Assembly (NCBI GenBank): GCA_964508715.1
Contig: CAZDUX010000017.1
Coordinates: 1-63,764 of the forward strand
DNA: 63,764 nucleotides
Reading direction: 5' to 3'
DNA from: JAKALX01 sp964508715
GTDB taxonomy: Bacteria > Chloroflexota > Dehalococcoidia > Tepidiformales > Tepidiformaceae
Position 1 is the first letter of the stretch. Each line of letters starts with the position of its first letter. Below are positions 24,698 to 33,242 of this stretch, in pieces. The position numbers and the translations under genes were made by a program. Below the pieces are notes generated by a model that worked only from the letters and a program-made list of their open reading frames with translations, had not been told where the DNA came from and searched no databases.

Positions 24698-25032
24698 CGC
24701 AGGCACTCCGGGAGGGGGCGCGGCTGCCAGTAGAGGTCGCGCTCGATCGGGAGCCCGAACCGGCTGCGGATCGCGACCAGCTCGGCCATGTCGACGCTGC
24801 CGTACTCCCGCTCCAGGCCATCGACCAGCCCCCACGCGATGCGGGTCTCGGGGTCGTAGCCGGCGATGTACCAGGTCCAGCTGCTGCCGGGGTCGAAGAG
24901 CTTCACGCGGGCGATGGGAGCGGGATCGTCGCACGCGTCCTGCGTGCTCGGGATATTGTCCTCCGAGGTGAGGTAGCGGTAGGCGGGACCGCTCTGGAAC
25001 GGGCTGGCTTCGAGGTTATGGATGGTGGCCAT
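24694..25032 (-). CDS. DUF2958 family protein
   Basis: A 112-residue protein with the DUF2958 pattern: ARVKLFDPGSSWTWYIAGYD, GLVDGLEREYGSVDMAEL and the ending LPIERDLYWQP. DUF2958 proteins are small element-borne proteins found beside DUF6094 methyltransferases and helicases in plasmids and ICEs; their role is unknown. ATG 25032 has a strong AAGGAGG upstream. The gene is the first after a terminator-like hairpin at 25074, so it probably starts a new transcript running left to the helicase. Confidence 0.85.
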   Translation of the reverse strand: MATIHNLEASPFQSGPAYRYLTSEDNIPSTQDACDDPAPIARVKLFDPGSSWTWYIAGYDPETRIAWGLVDGLEREYGSVDMAELVAIRSRFGLPIERDLYWQPRPLPECLR

Positions 25033-25073
25033 GTGAGCCTCCTTGGGTGTGGTGCGAATGGGGACACGGCGAA

Positions 25074-25098
25074 AAGCCCGGCCGTGGTGGCCGGGCTT
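25074..25098 (-). terminator. Rho-independent terminator after radC
   Basis: AAGCCCGGCC and GGCCGGGCTT form a perfect 10-base stem with a 5-base loop. On the minus strand the stem is followed by TTTT. It lies 36 bases past the radC stop and 42 bases before the DUF2958 start, so it separates two leftward transcripts. Confidence 0.8.
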
Positions 25099-25133
25099 CG
25101 CGCGTGTTGATGTGCGATTGGTGGCGAGGAGCC

Positions 25134-25658
25134 TCAGAGCAGGCCGCGCTGCTTGAGACTGACAAACGACCCGCGGCCGATGACCACGTGGTCGGCCAGT
25201 TCGATCCCGAGCACGTCCGCGGCCTCGACGAGGTCCTTGGTCATGCGGACGTCCTGCGGGCTTGGTTCGGGGTCACCCGAGGGGTGGTTGTGCGTGAGCA
25301 CCAGTGCAGGTGCGTTGGCGATGACCGCGTCCCGCAAGAGTTCGGCGGGGCGCACGATCGCGGAGCTGATGTTGCCCTGGTAGACCATGACGACATCGAG
25401 CACGTGACGTTTGGTGTCGAGCAGGATGACCTGCACCTGCTCCTGCACGAGGTTCTCCATCTCCGGCCCGACGAGACGGTAGATGTCCTCTGGGCACGAC
25501 GCCTGCCCTCCGAGCGGCCCGCCGCTCCTGTTGGAACGGGCGGTCGTCCGCAGTTCTGCCAGCAGGCGCAGGTTTTCGTGGACGACGCTCATGAGCGCCG
25601 TATTGTCCGAAGCCAGCGGCTTTGACTGGCTCCGCGGTTCACGCCGCGCGCGTGCCAT
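25134..25658 (-). CDS. radC: RadC-family JAB1/MPN domain protein
   Basis: A 174-residue protein. The metal site of the JAB1/MPN fold is plain: THNHPSGDPEPSPQD (HxH...S...D). It lacks the N-terminal helix-hairpin-helix of chromosomal RadC (about 220 residues), as usual for plasmid and ICE copies. Despite the name, a role in repair is unproven; the domain is a metal-dependent hydrolase or binding fold. The start is ATG 25658, overlapping the upstream gene by 20 bases. It is the last gene before a terminator. Confidence 0.88.
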   Translation of the reverse strand: MARARREPRSQSKPLASDNTALMSVVHENLRLLAELRTTARSNRSGGPLGGQASCPEDIYRLVGPEMENLVQEQVQVILLDTKRHVLDVVMVYQGNISSAIVRPAELLRDAVIANAPALVLTHNHPSGDPEPSPQDVRMTKDLVEAADVLGIELADHVVIGRGSFVSLKQRGLL

Positions 25659-25848
25659 CCGGCAGGTCGCCCATGCGGTCGTAAACGGTGAGGTGGAGCG
25701 GTCCGTCGAATCGGCCAGGGCCGAGCGCCGTCACGGCGTAGGCTCGCCAGCCGGGGATGGGCGCCGAGGGGTACGGCACCTGGACCACGTAGCGGAGGCC
25801 GGCACGAGTCTCAACGACCCGCACGGGCTCACGGCGAAGGAGGACCAT
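25639..25848 (-). CDS. Small protein of unknown function
   Basis: A 69-residue protein, basic N-terminus, beta-rich middle (GLRYVVQVPYP) and no known motif. ATG 25848 follows the Rad52-like stop by one base, and the 3' end overlaps radC. Supported by its place in the operon only. Confidence 0.45.
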   Translation of the reverse strand: MVLLRREPVRVVETRAGLRYVVQVPYPSAPIPGWRAYAVTALGPGRFDGPLHLTVYDRMGDLPDGTRAA

Positions 25849-25849
25849 C

Positions 25850-26512
25850 TCAGGCAGCCCTTCGCCGCTGGTTGTTGCGCTGGTTCAGCTCGTCCGCGAG
25901 CGCGCGGATGGCGCCCGACAGCTCACGCTCCCCAGCCTCGTCCAGCGTCTGGCCGCAGCGGTCCTGGAGCCAGGCGCGTGTGCGTGCCTCATCAACACCG
26001 AGCCGTGAGGAGAGCGCAAGCACGCGGGCTCGCATCTCATCCAGCCGTGCCGGAGTGATTGGCCCACGCTCGCGGCGTTCGTTCAGGTTGTTCCCGAACT
26101 GCTCGCCGAATTGGCGCAGCGCCCGCTTGATGCCGTCGGTGACGGCGCCCTTGCTGGCGATCTCGTGCGCCTCGGGCGTCGGTTCGCTGACGAATCCGCA
26201 GCCCACGTCGCTCTTCGGCGGGCAACCGACGACGGTCACCCGCACGGTGACGGTGTAGAAGCCGACGGCGAGCACTTCGCCATCGCTGTTCGCGAGGGGC
26301 GACGCGACGTACTTGAGGTCGCCGATTACCTCCGCGCCCCAGCCGTCGAACCCGAAGATCCGGTTCGCCTGGGTGATGACGGCCGGACCTTCAAGGTAGG
26401 CGAAGACGCGGCCATCGCGGTTCGAGCGCTCCTGGATGAGCGCGGTGTCGAGCGGCTGCGCGAGAAGGTCGCGGACCTCCTGGGGCAGCCGTGTGTCATG
26501 GGCGCCGGTCAC
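25850..26512 (-). CDS. Rad52/Rad22-like single-strand annealing protein
   Basis: A 220-residue protein. The region from LIQERSNRDGRVFAYLEG through ANRIFGFDGWGAEVIG, then TVTVRVTV and GAVTDGIKRALRQFGEQFGN, is the Rad52/22 double-strand-repair domain found in phages and mobile elements. It would bind ssDNA and anneal strands during recombination or plasmid establishment. The C-terminal quarter is helical. GTG 26512 overlaps the primase stop (GTGA) and gives a usual N-terminal length; a frame extension to 26539 is not needed. Confidence 0.87.
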   Translation of the reverse strand: MTGAHDTRLPQEVRDLLAQPLDTALIQERSNRDGRVFAYLEGPAVITQANRIFGFDGWGAEVIGDLKYVASPLANSDGEVLAVGFYTVTVRVTVVGCPPKSDVGCGFVSEPTPEAHEIASKGAVTDGIKRALRQFGEQFGNNLNERRERGPITPARLDEMRARVLALSSRLGVDEARTRAWLQDRCGQTLDEAGERELSGAIRALADELNQRNNQRRRAA

Positions 26513-27561
26513 GCGGCGCGTCCGGCGGCAGGGTCGCATTGGGTTCCGCGTGCACGCGCGTCGCTGGACGCCCGCAGGAGGCGGGAGATGAACGCCGGCC
26601 GGCCGCCTTCCTGCGTGAGAGCGCTCACGTCGGAGACGCCCGGCGGCAGGTAGACAGGGATCGCACGCTGGCCGAGGACGGCAATGAGAGCCCGCGTCGC
26701 CTCCCGCCCGGCCTCGTCGTTGTCGAGCGCCAGGTAGACCTGGCTGAAGCGGTCAAGCTGGCGTAGGACCCGCTCGCTCATCCTTGTCCCGAGCAATGCC
26801 GCCGTGTCGAAACCCCAGCCGACGGCCGTGAGCCAGTCGAAGGGACCTTCGACCAGCACGACCGCATCCCCCTTCAGGCTTTCGAGGCCCAGCATGGGCT
26901 TCTCAGCGCGGAGGTTGAGGTAGCGCGGCTCCCGCTCATCGAGCCGCCGGCCGGTGAGCCAGGTGGCCCGGCCCCCGACGATGTCGGGGATGATGACCCG
27001 GTCCGCGAAGCACTCCCGGTTGCCCTTGAGCAACCCGAGTGAGCGAGCCACATCAAGGTCGGCGCCTCTCTTCGCGAGGTGACCAATGAGTCCAGATTCG
27101 CCAAACCCAAGGCGGCAGCCGGCGATTGTAGCCTCCCGCACGCCACGCGAACGGAGATAGGCGAGAGCCTTCGGAGTCCGCGAGAGAGCTCCGTGGTAGA
27201 AGTCCACGGCCGCTTGGATGACGCGAACTGCATCATCGGGATCGACGGCGGGCGCCTCCGCCACACAGTGCACCCGACTGACCGTTGGGCGCTGCACGGA
27301 TCGCTCGCACAGCATCTCTATGGCGTCCCTGAAGCCCACCTTGTTCAGCCGGGCCACGAAGTCGATGACGTCGCCCCCCGCACCACAACCGAAGCAGTAG
27401 TAGCTCTGCGTGGCGGGATAAACGACGAGGCTCGGGCGTGTGTCGCCGTGGAACGGGCAGACTCCGCCGAGTCTCCCGCCCATCGGCCGAAGTTGGAGTC
27501 CGGACGCGACCACCACATCGGCGATGGGATGGTCGCGCCGGATCGAATCGGTATCGTGCAT
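26509..27561 (-). CDS. DnaG-type primase (CHC2 zinc finger + TOPRIM)
   Basis: A 350-residue primase-like protein, shorter than chromosomal DnaG (about 600). The CHC2 zinc finger is at the N-terminus (CPFHGD, then YYCFGCGAGGDVIDF). A DnaG core segment follows (LAYLRSRGVREATI, ITGCRLGFG-like), then TOPRIM: VLVEGPFDWLTA and YLALDNDEAGREAT carry the acidic metal ligands. It lacks the DnaB-binding C-terminal domain. It probably primes replication of the element or of the transferred strand in the recipient. ATG 27561 is used; an in-frame GTG lies at 27570. Confidence 0.92.
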   Translation of the reverse strand: MHDTDSIRRDHPIADVVVASGLQLRPMGGRLGGVCPFHGDTRPSLVVYPATQSYYCFGCGAGGDVIDFVARLNKVGFRDAIEMLCERSVQRPTVSRVHCVAEAPAVDPDDAVRVIQAAVDFYHGALSRTPKALAYLRSRGVREATIAGCRLGFGESGLIGHLAKRGADLDVARSLGLLKGNRECFADRVIIPDIVGGRATWLTGRRLDEREPRYLNLRAEKPMLGLESLKGDAVVLVEGPFDWLTAVGWGFDTAALLGTRMSERVLRQLDRFSQVYLALDNDEAGREATRALIAVLGQRAIPVYLPPGVSDVSALTQEGGRPAFISRLLRASSDARARGTQCDPAAGRAA

Positions 27562-27609
27562 AGGTTTCACGAAGAGCCGCCCGAAAGGTCGGCCCCTTCG
27601 TGGTGCTTC

Positions 27610-28602
27610 CTACGCCAGCGGCCGGGCGCCCTTCAGCGCCTTCGTCGAGAACGAACGGCCAGCCGTCCAGCCAGTGAGTCCGATGGACGCAACGACCTTA
27701 AGCCGCGCTTCACCATCTGGCACGAGGATCGCGCCGCGCCCACTGCCGGGGCTGTAGTGCACAGCATCGACCAGCCCGAGCCGGCGACAGGCGTGTAGCC
27801 AGCAGCCGTACACGTCACGGACGAGGACCGAGGGCATCCGCGCCAGGTCGAGCGCACCGAGGATCTCGGCGACACGGTCTGGTTCGCGGCGCTGGATGCG
27901 CCGCGCTTCGGACAGCGCCCGCTCGACCTCAAGGGTCTTGACAGCGTGCGCCCGCCTCGCGATCGTGTCGTAAGACGAGGCCAGAGAAGGCATGTTGGAA
28001 TTCAGTTTGACCGCAGAACCCAGCAGCCTGAGGGCCTCGTTAAACTTTTGCCCGGAAGCAAGCGCCTCCGCGCGTTCGATTGCCCGCAGCGCCCGTTCCT
28101 CGCGCTGACGGGTCTCCTCCAGCGACCGCTCCTCCGCCAGCAAGCGCGCCAGATCCCCTCGCTGTTCCAGCTCTGCCATCTGCGCGGCCAGGATCTCCAA
28201 CCGCTTCGCAGCGATCGTCTCGACCGCGGCGGCGCTCACCGCCAACTGCTCGGATTCCCTCCGGCTCTCAGGCAGGAACGCGTGGTCGCCGAGGCGGGCC
28301 GCGCCGGTCGAAACGGCGCGCGCTTCGCCGACGAGCTTCCGTAGGCTGTCGGCATCCGCCCCCAGACGCTTGTAGGTGGCGAGGACATCCTCGGCTTCGC
28401 GCCGAGCCGAGGCGTCGGTATCGGCGAGTCGCTGGAGCTCGCGTGCCGCCCGGCTGATGGCCTGGATGAGGGCATCCGGGTCGGCATCGGGTGGAACGAC
28501 GTGTGTCGGTGGCACGGCCTCGATGGCCCGCGTGTCGTTGGCGAACTCGTCGCGGTAGCGCGCGAGGTCGGACAGTTCGGTGAGGACGATGGACTTCGTC
28601 AC
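27610..28602 (-). CDS. Coiled-coil protein of unknown function
   Basis: A 330-residue protein. Residues 45-235 are almost entirely helical with heptad-like Leu/Ala and many charged residues (AELEQRGDLARLLAEERSLEE, split here only in part), indicating coiled coil. The C-terminal 90 residues are globular (SVLVRDVYGCWLHACRRL, YSPGSGRGAILVPDG). No family is recognised. It starts at GTG 28602, overlapping the stop of the previous gene, with GGAGGTG 9 bases upstream. Its place beside the primase suggests a structural role in DNA processing, but nothing proves it. Confidence 0.6.
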   Translation of the reverse strand: MTKSIVLTELSDLARYRDEFANDTRAIEAVPPTHVVPPDADPDALIQAISRAARELQRLADTDASARREAEDVLATYKRLGADADSLRKLVGEARAVSTGAARLGDHAFLPESRRESEQLAVSAAAVETIAAKRLEILAAQMAELEQRGDLARLLAEERSLEETRQREERALRAIERAEALASGQKFNEALRLLGSAVKLNSNMPSLASSYDTIARRAHAVKTLEVERALSEARRIQRREPDRVAEILGALDLARMPSVLVRDVYGCWLHACRRLGLVDAVHYSPGSGRGAILVPDGEARLKVVASIGLTGWTAGRSFSTKALKGARPLA

Positions 28603-29210
28603 GATGCTTCACCTCCGTGGTAGTCGGTCACCCTCGACAGGGCGAACGGGTCGGAGTCGTGGCCGTTGCTGGCCACGGGCGGTTGGGGCCGAAGCTCGAC
28701 GATCGAGCCGCCGGTCGGGCGCGGAGTGGTCCGATCGAGGGCGAGCGCGATGCTGAGGACAGGCTCGCCGATGGTGTCGACCATGGCTGCCGCGAGTTGG
28801 AACCGCAACGCCGCAACGAGCTCGGCGTTGTTCACATCGCGGCCATCGACCGAGAGCGCGAGCTGGATGACGTAGCGCCGCCGGCCGTCCGCCTCGAACG
28901 CCTGCAACAGGCCACTGACCTGGTGCCGGTCGAAGACGAACCGCTGGGCGATGATCGCGAGGTGCTCCGGCATCGGCGTCCCGAGTGCCTTCGCGTAGGT
29001 GCGTGCCGTCCGGCGGATCAACCGACGGAGCTGCCACGCTTCCCGAGGGCGAGCGTCGACGATGACCGCCGGCCGGCTTCCGCGGAGCCGGCGGCAAAGG
29101 TGCCCGAGTGCCGTGCGGCCGGATGTGAGAGAGCGGCGTGCGTATGCCGCGCTGTTGGTGGTCCAGCGCCGCAACGGGCGTCGCTTCCTGGACCTGCGTC
29201 GTGTGGCCAT
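28599..29210 (-). CDS. Basic element protein of unknown function
   Basis: A 203-residue protein with a strongly basic N-terminal 40 residues (MATRRRSRKRR), probably contacting DNA or RNA. A globular part follows, with PAVIVDARPREAWQLRRLI and a strand-rich centre (RYVIQLALSVDGRDVNN). No family is recognised. ATG 29210 has AAGGAGG 6 bases upstream. It overlaps the coiled-coil gene by 4 bases and appears to be the first sizeable gene of the leftward operon. Confidence 0.6.
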   Translation of the reverse strand: MATRRRSRKRRPLRRWTTNSAAYARRSLTSGRTALGHLCRRLRGSRPAVIVDARPREAWQLRRLIRRTARTYAKALGTPMPEHLAIIAQRFVFDRHQVSGLLQAFEADGRRRYVIQLALSVDGRDVNNAELVAALRFQLAAAMVDTIGEPVLSIALALDRTTPRPTGGSIVELRPQPPVASNGHDSDPFALSRVTDYHGGEAS

Positions 29211-29229
29211 TCCAAACCTCCTTGGACTG

Positions 29230-29352
29230 CTAGAGCGGCCAGCTCTTCGCCGCGACCATGACGGTCGAGCAGAGCAGGCTCGCGATGGCGGCGAGACGGG
29301 CATGGCGCAGGAGCCACCCCCGGTCCCGTTCTCGGTAGGGTCTCGAAGACAT
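29230..29352 (-). CDS. Small membrane peptide at the head of the element operon
   Basis: A 40-residue frame starting at ATG 29352, with GGAGG 6 bases upstream. A basic N-terminus (MSSRPYRERDRGWLLRHAR) leads into one hydrophobic stretch (LAAIASLLCSTVMVAA). It ends 20 bases before the next ribosome-binding site. Length and pattern suit a single-pass membrane peptide or a translated leader. An overlapping frame from ATG 29356 is longer but has no better support. Confidence 0.4.
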   Translation of the reverse strand: MSSRPYRERDRGWLLRHARLAAIASLLCSTVMVAAKSWPL

Positions 29353-30015
29353 CCATTCCTCCTTTCGAGACACGCGGACGTGGAGAAAGCCCCGCACGCC
29401 GCTCGCACTCCAATCCGGGAGACGAGGCCGTGTGAGGCTTTCGATGGAGCAGACCCTCGGCGGGATCAGGTGATCAGGGCCGGGGACTGCGATGCTGTTC
29501 GGTCTCAGCTGGGGCTGGGACCGGCTAACGTGGGCGGCGTTGGAGCGTTGGACTCAATCTCGTTAGCTGGACTCGAAGGCGCGCGATGCTTACGAACGTC
29601 ACAACGTCCAAATCGCTTCGTGCTCCTACCCTTGATTCGACTTCAGCCTGGAGAGCGAGCTCGTTTCCTCTGGCGAGGGTTGATCCCGGCGTTGTCGCGG
29701 ACGGGCCGTCCGACCGGTGTTCTTGGTGGCGATACCGGCGAATCGCGAGTTACGAGTGCACCTTAGGGGCCGGCAGTCCGGCGGGACTCCAAGATCGCTG
29801 CCGGGAGGGAACTGTCTTCACCGTCCGGACGTCGACGGTCTGCCATCGGCTGGGAGGACTGTGGCGCCTTCAGCTGGCCTGCCGATCCCGGTGCTTGGAC
29901 CAAAATATGCCCGCAACTGATCGTGTTTTCTTGAGTAGACACATGGAGTGACGGTGCTCTCCACCCGGCCTCATACTCTGGTCTCCCGAGTGTCGAGGTG
30001 CGTCAGGCTGTCCGT
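29353..30015. other. Intergenic region upstream of the element operon
   Basis: About 660 bases between the head of the leftward element operon and the remains of AbiEii. It should contain the promoter of that operon. Open frames here on the plus strand have no protein-like features; no RNA gene or repeat was found. Confidence 0.4.
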
Positions 30016-30912
30016 TCAGCCGCCTGGGAGTACCTCGCTGAGGATCGTGCGTAGCGTCGACATGGAGTCCTCGAACGTCGGCAGCACCGGTACAAAGTTC
30101 GTGAGCTGTGCTGACCAGTCGCGCTTAATCCCGCCCAGGACGTCATCATCAAGAAAGTCATCGGCGCTCGTGAACGCTACGCCGGACGCGTCGGCCTTTC
30201 GCGGCAGTAGGTCGGCGACGGTTCGCCAGTCAATCTCGAAGTCACGCTGTTCCTAGAGGTGACGCAAGTCGTAGAGGTCGCGAGGGCGGTTTCGGAGCCA
30301 TCCGCGGTCGCGCAGGTGCTGCCGCGACTGGAGGAGCGCCCGCAGTTTCTCGCTCGCGACTTCCTCCAACCCGTACGCGGGCAGCACGGCTTCGAGCGCC
30401 TCGCCGGGGAAGTCGTGGATCAACGGGCGTTCGACAGCGCCCGCGAGCAACGGCTCTCCCGCAGTAACCTCAACTTTGACGCGGCACGACGGCGTTCGCA
30501 TCCATGGGAACTGGACCTGGAGGCGGAACACGCACTGCCCACGAGGATGCGGGTCGCGATGCACCTCCTCAGTAACGACCACGGCGAATGGCCCGGCGCT
30601 CTGAAGGCGGGTAGTCATCCTCTCCGCTGCTTCGTGGAGCGCGCGCAGGAGCAAGTCGCAAGAGAGCGCCTCGCGCGAGGTGAAGTCCAGGTCTTCCGAG
30701 AAGCGGTAGCCCGGGAAGTATGCCTTGCGGAGGCATGTGCCACCCTTGAACACCAGCGATTCGCGGACGAGCGGGGTCTCGGCGATGCCGGCGAGGAGGT
30801 AGCTCAGTGCATAGTCCTTCTCGAGGACGAATTGTGGCTTCCCGGCCGCACGCACGGCCTCGGCCATACGCAGACGCAGTGGTCGCAGCTGAGATGCTTC
30901 TCTGTCAGCCAC
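30016..30912 (-). pseudogene. abiEii: AbiEii-type nucleotidyltransferase toxin, interrupted by an amber codon
   Basis: The leftward frame from GTG 30912 encodes the AbiEii fold: VFKGGTCLRKAYF and RFSEDLDFT give the GG...DxD nucleotidyltransferase site, and RPRDLYDLRHL the conserved downstream helix. A TAG at 30253-30255 stops it after 219 residues. The same frame then continues 78 more codons with a normal AbiEii C-terminal part (EQRDFEIDWRTVADLLPRK, then LGGIKRDWSAQL) to a TGA at 30016. Full length would be about 298 residues, the family norm. A single TGG-to-TAG change explains it. The toxin is probably inactive, or active only by readthrough. Confidence 0.8.
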
Positions 30913-31753
30913 GCAGGTTCTCGATCACCCGCCACGTCGCGTTGTGGTGACCGCGGGCTGGCCGGCCCGGGTCGAGAGGTGCATCTCCACGGGCAGGGTA
31001 GCTGCGGAGGGGCGCGAGCACGGCTTCGGGAGCGTCCTGTCGTTCGAGCGCCCAGCCCAGCCGTTTGACCACGACGGCTACGCCCAACTGGAGGGCGTAC
31101 TGAGCGAGCCGGTCGAGCTGCAGCTCGCCGAGGTGTTCCTCAAGAGCTTCAAGCCCAACCGACAGCGAACCGAAGATGTGGAAGTGCTGAAATGCATCCA
31201 GCAGGCTTCGTTCACGGTCGAAGACCGCCACCCGGTCTCGTTCGTTCATCCACACGTCCTCTACCCCGAAGAAGCGTTCCCTCGTGATGGCTGTCACCTC
31301 ATAGCGCGTGCTAGCCACCACCCATGCGCGGCGCGTTTCCTGATCGTGCGACTCTACTGACGGTGGGAAGGTTCGCGTGGGCGACGACAGGGTAACCGCG
31401 TCGGGGATCTGTTCGGTCAAGCCCCAGAGCTGGAACGCTGACCAGTGACTGATGGCCGATGGGGTGACGAGGGCCGTGCCTATGGCAAAGGGATGCGCCC
31501 TGGGTAGCTGGGTGGCGGGGTCGGTGACCGCGTACACCCCCTTCTTCAGTCGCGTGAGGCGTCCGCTCGCCGATAAACGGTGAAGCAGGCTGGTGGTGTG
31601 ACCCGCGGTGAGACCCAGCGCCTGCCCTTGCACCTTCGCGTCGGCCACGGTGAACGGGTCGAGTCCGGCCGTCTCAAGGGCCGCAAGCAGGCGCAGCCCG
31701 GCCAGCTCGCCGTACTCGTGCCGGCCGTCCTCTGCATAGGGAGCTGTGGCCAT
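30905..31753 (-). CDS. abiEi: AbiEi-type antitoxin / transcriptional regulator
   Basis: A 282-residue protein. The N-terminal winged-helix (residues about 15-70: LGLTAGHTTSLLHRLSASG then RLTRLKKGVYAV) and the following domain (ALVTPSAISHWSAFQLWGLTEQ) match AbiEi, the antitoxin of the type IV AbiE system. It neutralises the AbiEii nucleotidyltransferase and represses the operon. ATG 31753 has AGGAG 7 bases upstream. It overlaps abiEii by 8 bases. The antitoxin frame is intact while the toxin is interrupted, a pattern expected if the toxin was selected against. Confidence 0.88.
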   Translation of the reverse strand: MATAPYAEDGRHEYGELAGLRLLAALETAGLDPFTVADAKVQGQALGLTAGHTTSLLHRLSASGRLTRLKKGVYAVTDPATQLPRAHPFAIGTALVTPSAISHWSAFQLWGLTEQIPDAVTLSSPTRTFPPSVESHDQETRRAWVVASTRYEVTAITRERFFGVEDVWMNERDRVAVFDRERSLLDAFQHFHIFGSLSVGLEALEEHLGELQLDRLAQYALQLGVAVVVKRLGWALERQDAPEAVLAPLRSYPARGDAPLDPGRPARGHHNATWRVIENLRG

Positions 31754-32544
31754 AGTGACTCCTAGAGAGATTATGCCAACACCATCGTACATGGGCCGTC
31801 GCTAGGTAACGCGCCCTCACTTGGCCGTTCACGTAGCTTGCCCAAGGCCGAGTCTCGCATCGCACGGCGGCACGAATCGCCCTGTGAGCAATTGACGACG
31901 TGCATATTCTGTGGAGTGCCGCGCCATAAGCCGCAATTCGGCCCACTTCCACCTGAGCCACCGAAGCCGCCTTCGGGCATGAGGGTTGCCCCCGGCTCAC
32001 AGTGGGGATTTGACGCGGGCGAGCCGTGCCGTGGTGCCAACTGCCAAGCGCATGATGATCTTCACAGTGCTTTGCGGGCGGAACTGACGGAACCCTCCGC
32101 TGCATTTATCCACTCGACTACGATCACGAAGCGGCAGAGAGCTGGGATGCTTGGAGACGTTCTATACCCTACGACCATCCTCAGCATCCTTGGGCCCAGC
32201 TGACCCAATTGATGGTGCGCGTGCTACGACGCCACTACGCAGAGCAAGCGGCTGCGGCTGAAGCCGATGGCGGCGCGCCAGGGGTGGAGTCACCGCCGGA
32301 CCGCTAGAGCCGCTCCTTCGCGGGCCATCCTGTGAATTGGCGCATGCCTTAACTTGGCAGCCGCCCTGCAAAACGGCTGCGCCAAGCGTGTTGAACGGGC
32401 GTAAAATTTCGCGAGCGATCCGTTCACTCAAGTTCAACCGGCCCGACGGCCTCGCATTACACCGCTTGTGTTATGGCATTCTGCCGCTCCGCGCCCCCGA
32501 GTCTCCTCCTGTGAGGTGATCGGTATGCAGATGGAGTCAGATCC
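31754..32544. other. Intergenic region before the Tad operon
   Basis: About 790 bases between the divergent AbiE and Tad operons. Frames on both strands are open for 90-120 codons, but I recognise nothing in them and none has a convincing ribosome-binding site. An inverted repeat at 32353-32386 is the only clear structure. Confidence 0.4.
32353..32386. repeat. Inverted repeat upstream of the Tad operon
   Basis: CTTGGCAGCCG is followed after 10 bases by CGGCTGCGCCAAG, its inverse except for two extra bases. It is about 160 bases before the first Tad gene and just upstream of a TAAAAT box (32402). It could be an operator or an RNA hairpin. Confidence 0.4.
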
Positions 32545-33228
32545 ATGGCAGCCGTGCCCGGCGTGCGAAGCCGGGCAAACGCAGCGCTCCCGTTCCGCAT
32601 CGACCGCCGCATGGTCGTCGGTATCGCTCTGGTTGGGGTCTCGCTAGCGGGAGGCCTGGTCCTGTGGCGAGGCGCGACCGACACGACGATGGTCGTCGTG
32701 GCCGCGCGCGATATCCCGCCCGGCCACGTTATCCAGCGCGACGACCTGGCGCTCTCTGAGGCGAGCCTCAGCGGTGCCCTCGACACGCTCGCCCTCGACG
32801 AAGCCGAGCTGGACGCGGCGATCGGTAGGACCGCGGGCACGGCCATCCACGCCGGCGAGTTGGTGGTGCGGCCCGACCTCGCTGATGGCAGCGGGCTCGG
32901 CGCCGACCAGGTGGCGGTCACAATCCCGGTCGAATCGGACAGCGTGTACGCGGGGCTGCGGCCGACCGACGAAGTGGCGCTCCTGGCGACCGTTAACGCC
33001 GGTGAGCCCGATAGCACGACGACCACCCTGCTCGATCGCGCCGTGGTGTTTGACGTCGCCGTGGAGCGCGGGATTGTCCGCTCGACCTCCGCGGACGGCA
33101 CGCTGGCAGAGGGTGACGTCACCAACGTGACGCTCGCCATCCCGCGCAGCGAGGCCGAACGCGTCGCCAACGCCCTCGTGAACGCAGAGCTGACTGTCGT
33201 GCTGCTGTCGCGTTCGGCGGGGCCTTGA
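32545..33228 (+). CDS. cpaB: Flp pilus assembly protein CpaB/RcpC
   Basis: A 227-residue protein: one membrane helix near the N-terminus (about residues 23-42), then the SAF domain (VVVAARDIPPGHVIQRDDLAL) and the RcpC/CpaB C-terminal domain (VTIPVESDSVYAGLRPTDEVAL). It acts outside the cytoplasmic membrane in Tad pilus assembly. GGAG lies upstream of ATG 32545. It is the first gene of a 12-gene rightward operon. Confidence 0.9.
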   Translation: MAAVPGVRSRANAALPFRIDRRMVVGIALVGVSLAGGLVLWRGATDTTMVVVAARDIPPGHVIQRDDLALSEASLSGALDTLALDEAELDAAIGRTAGTAIHAGELVVRPDLADGSGLGADQVAVTIPVESDSVYAGLRPTDEVALLATVNAGEPDSTTTTLLDRAVVFDVAVERGIVRSTSADGTLAEGDVTNVTLAIPRSEAERVANALVNAELTVVLLSRSAGP

Positions 33229-33242
33229 GGTAGGAGCGCGTC

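Noticed and set aside
31838..32203. Open frame of 121 codons with Cys and Pro-rich segments before the Tad operon
   Set aside because: No ribosome-binding site, no recognisable domain, and the opposite strand is open as well; coding cannot be supported.
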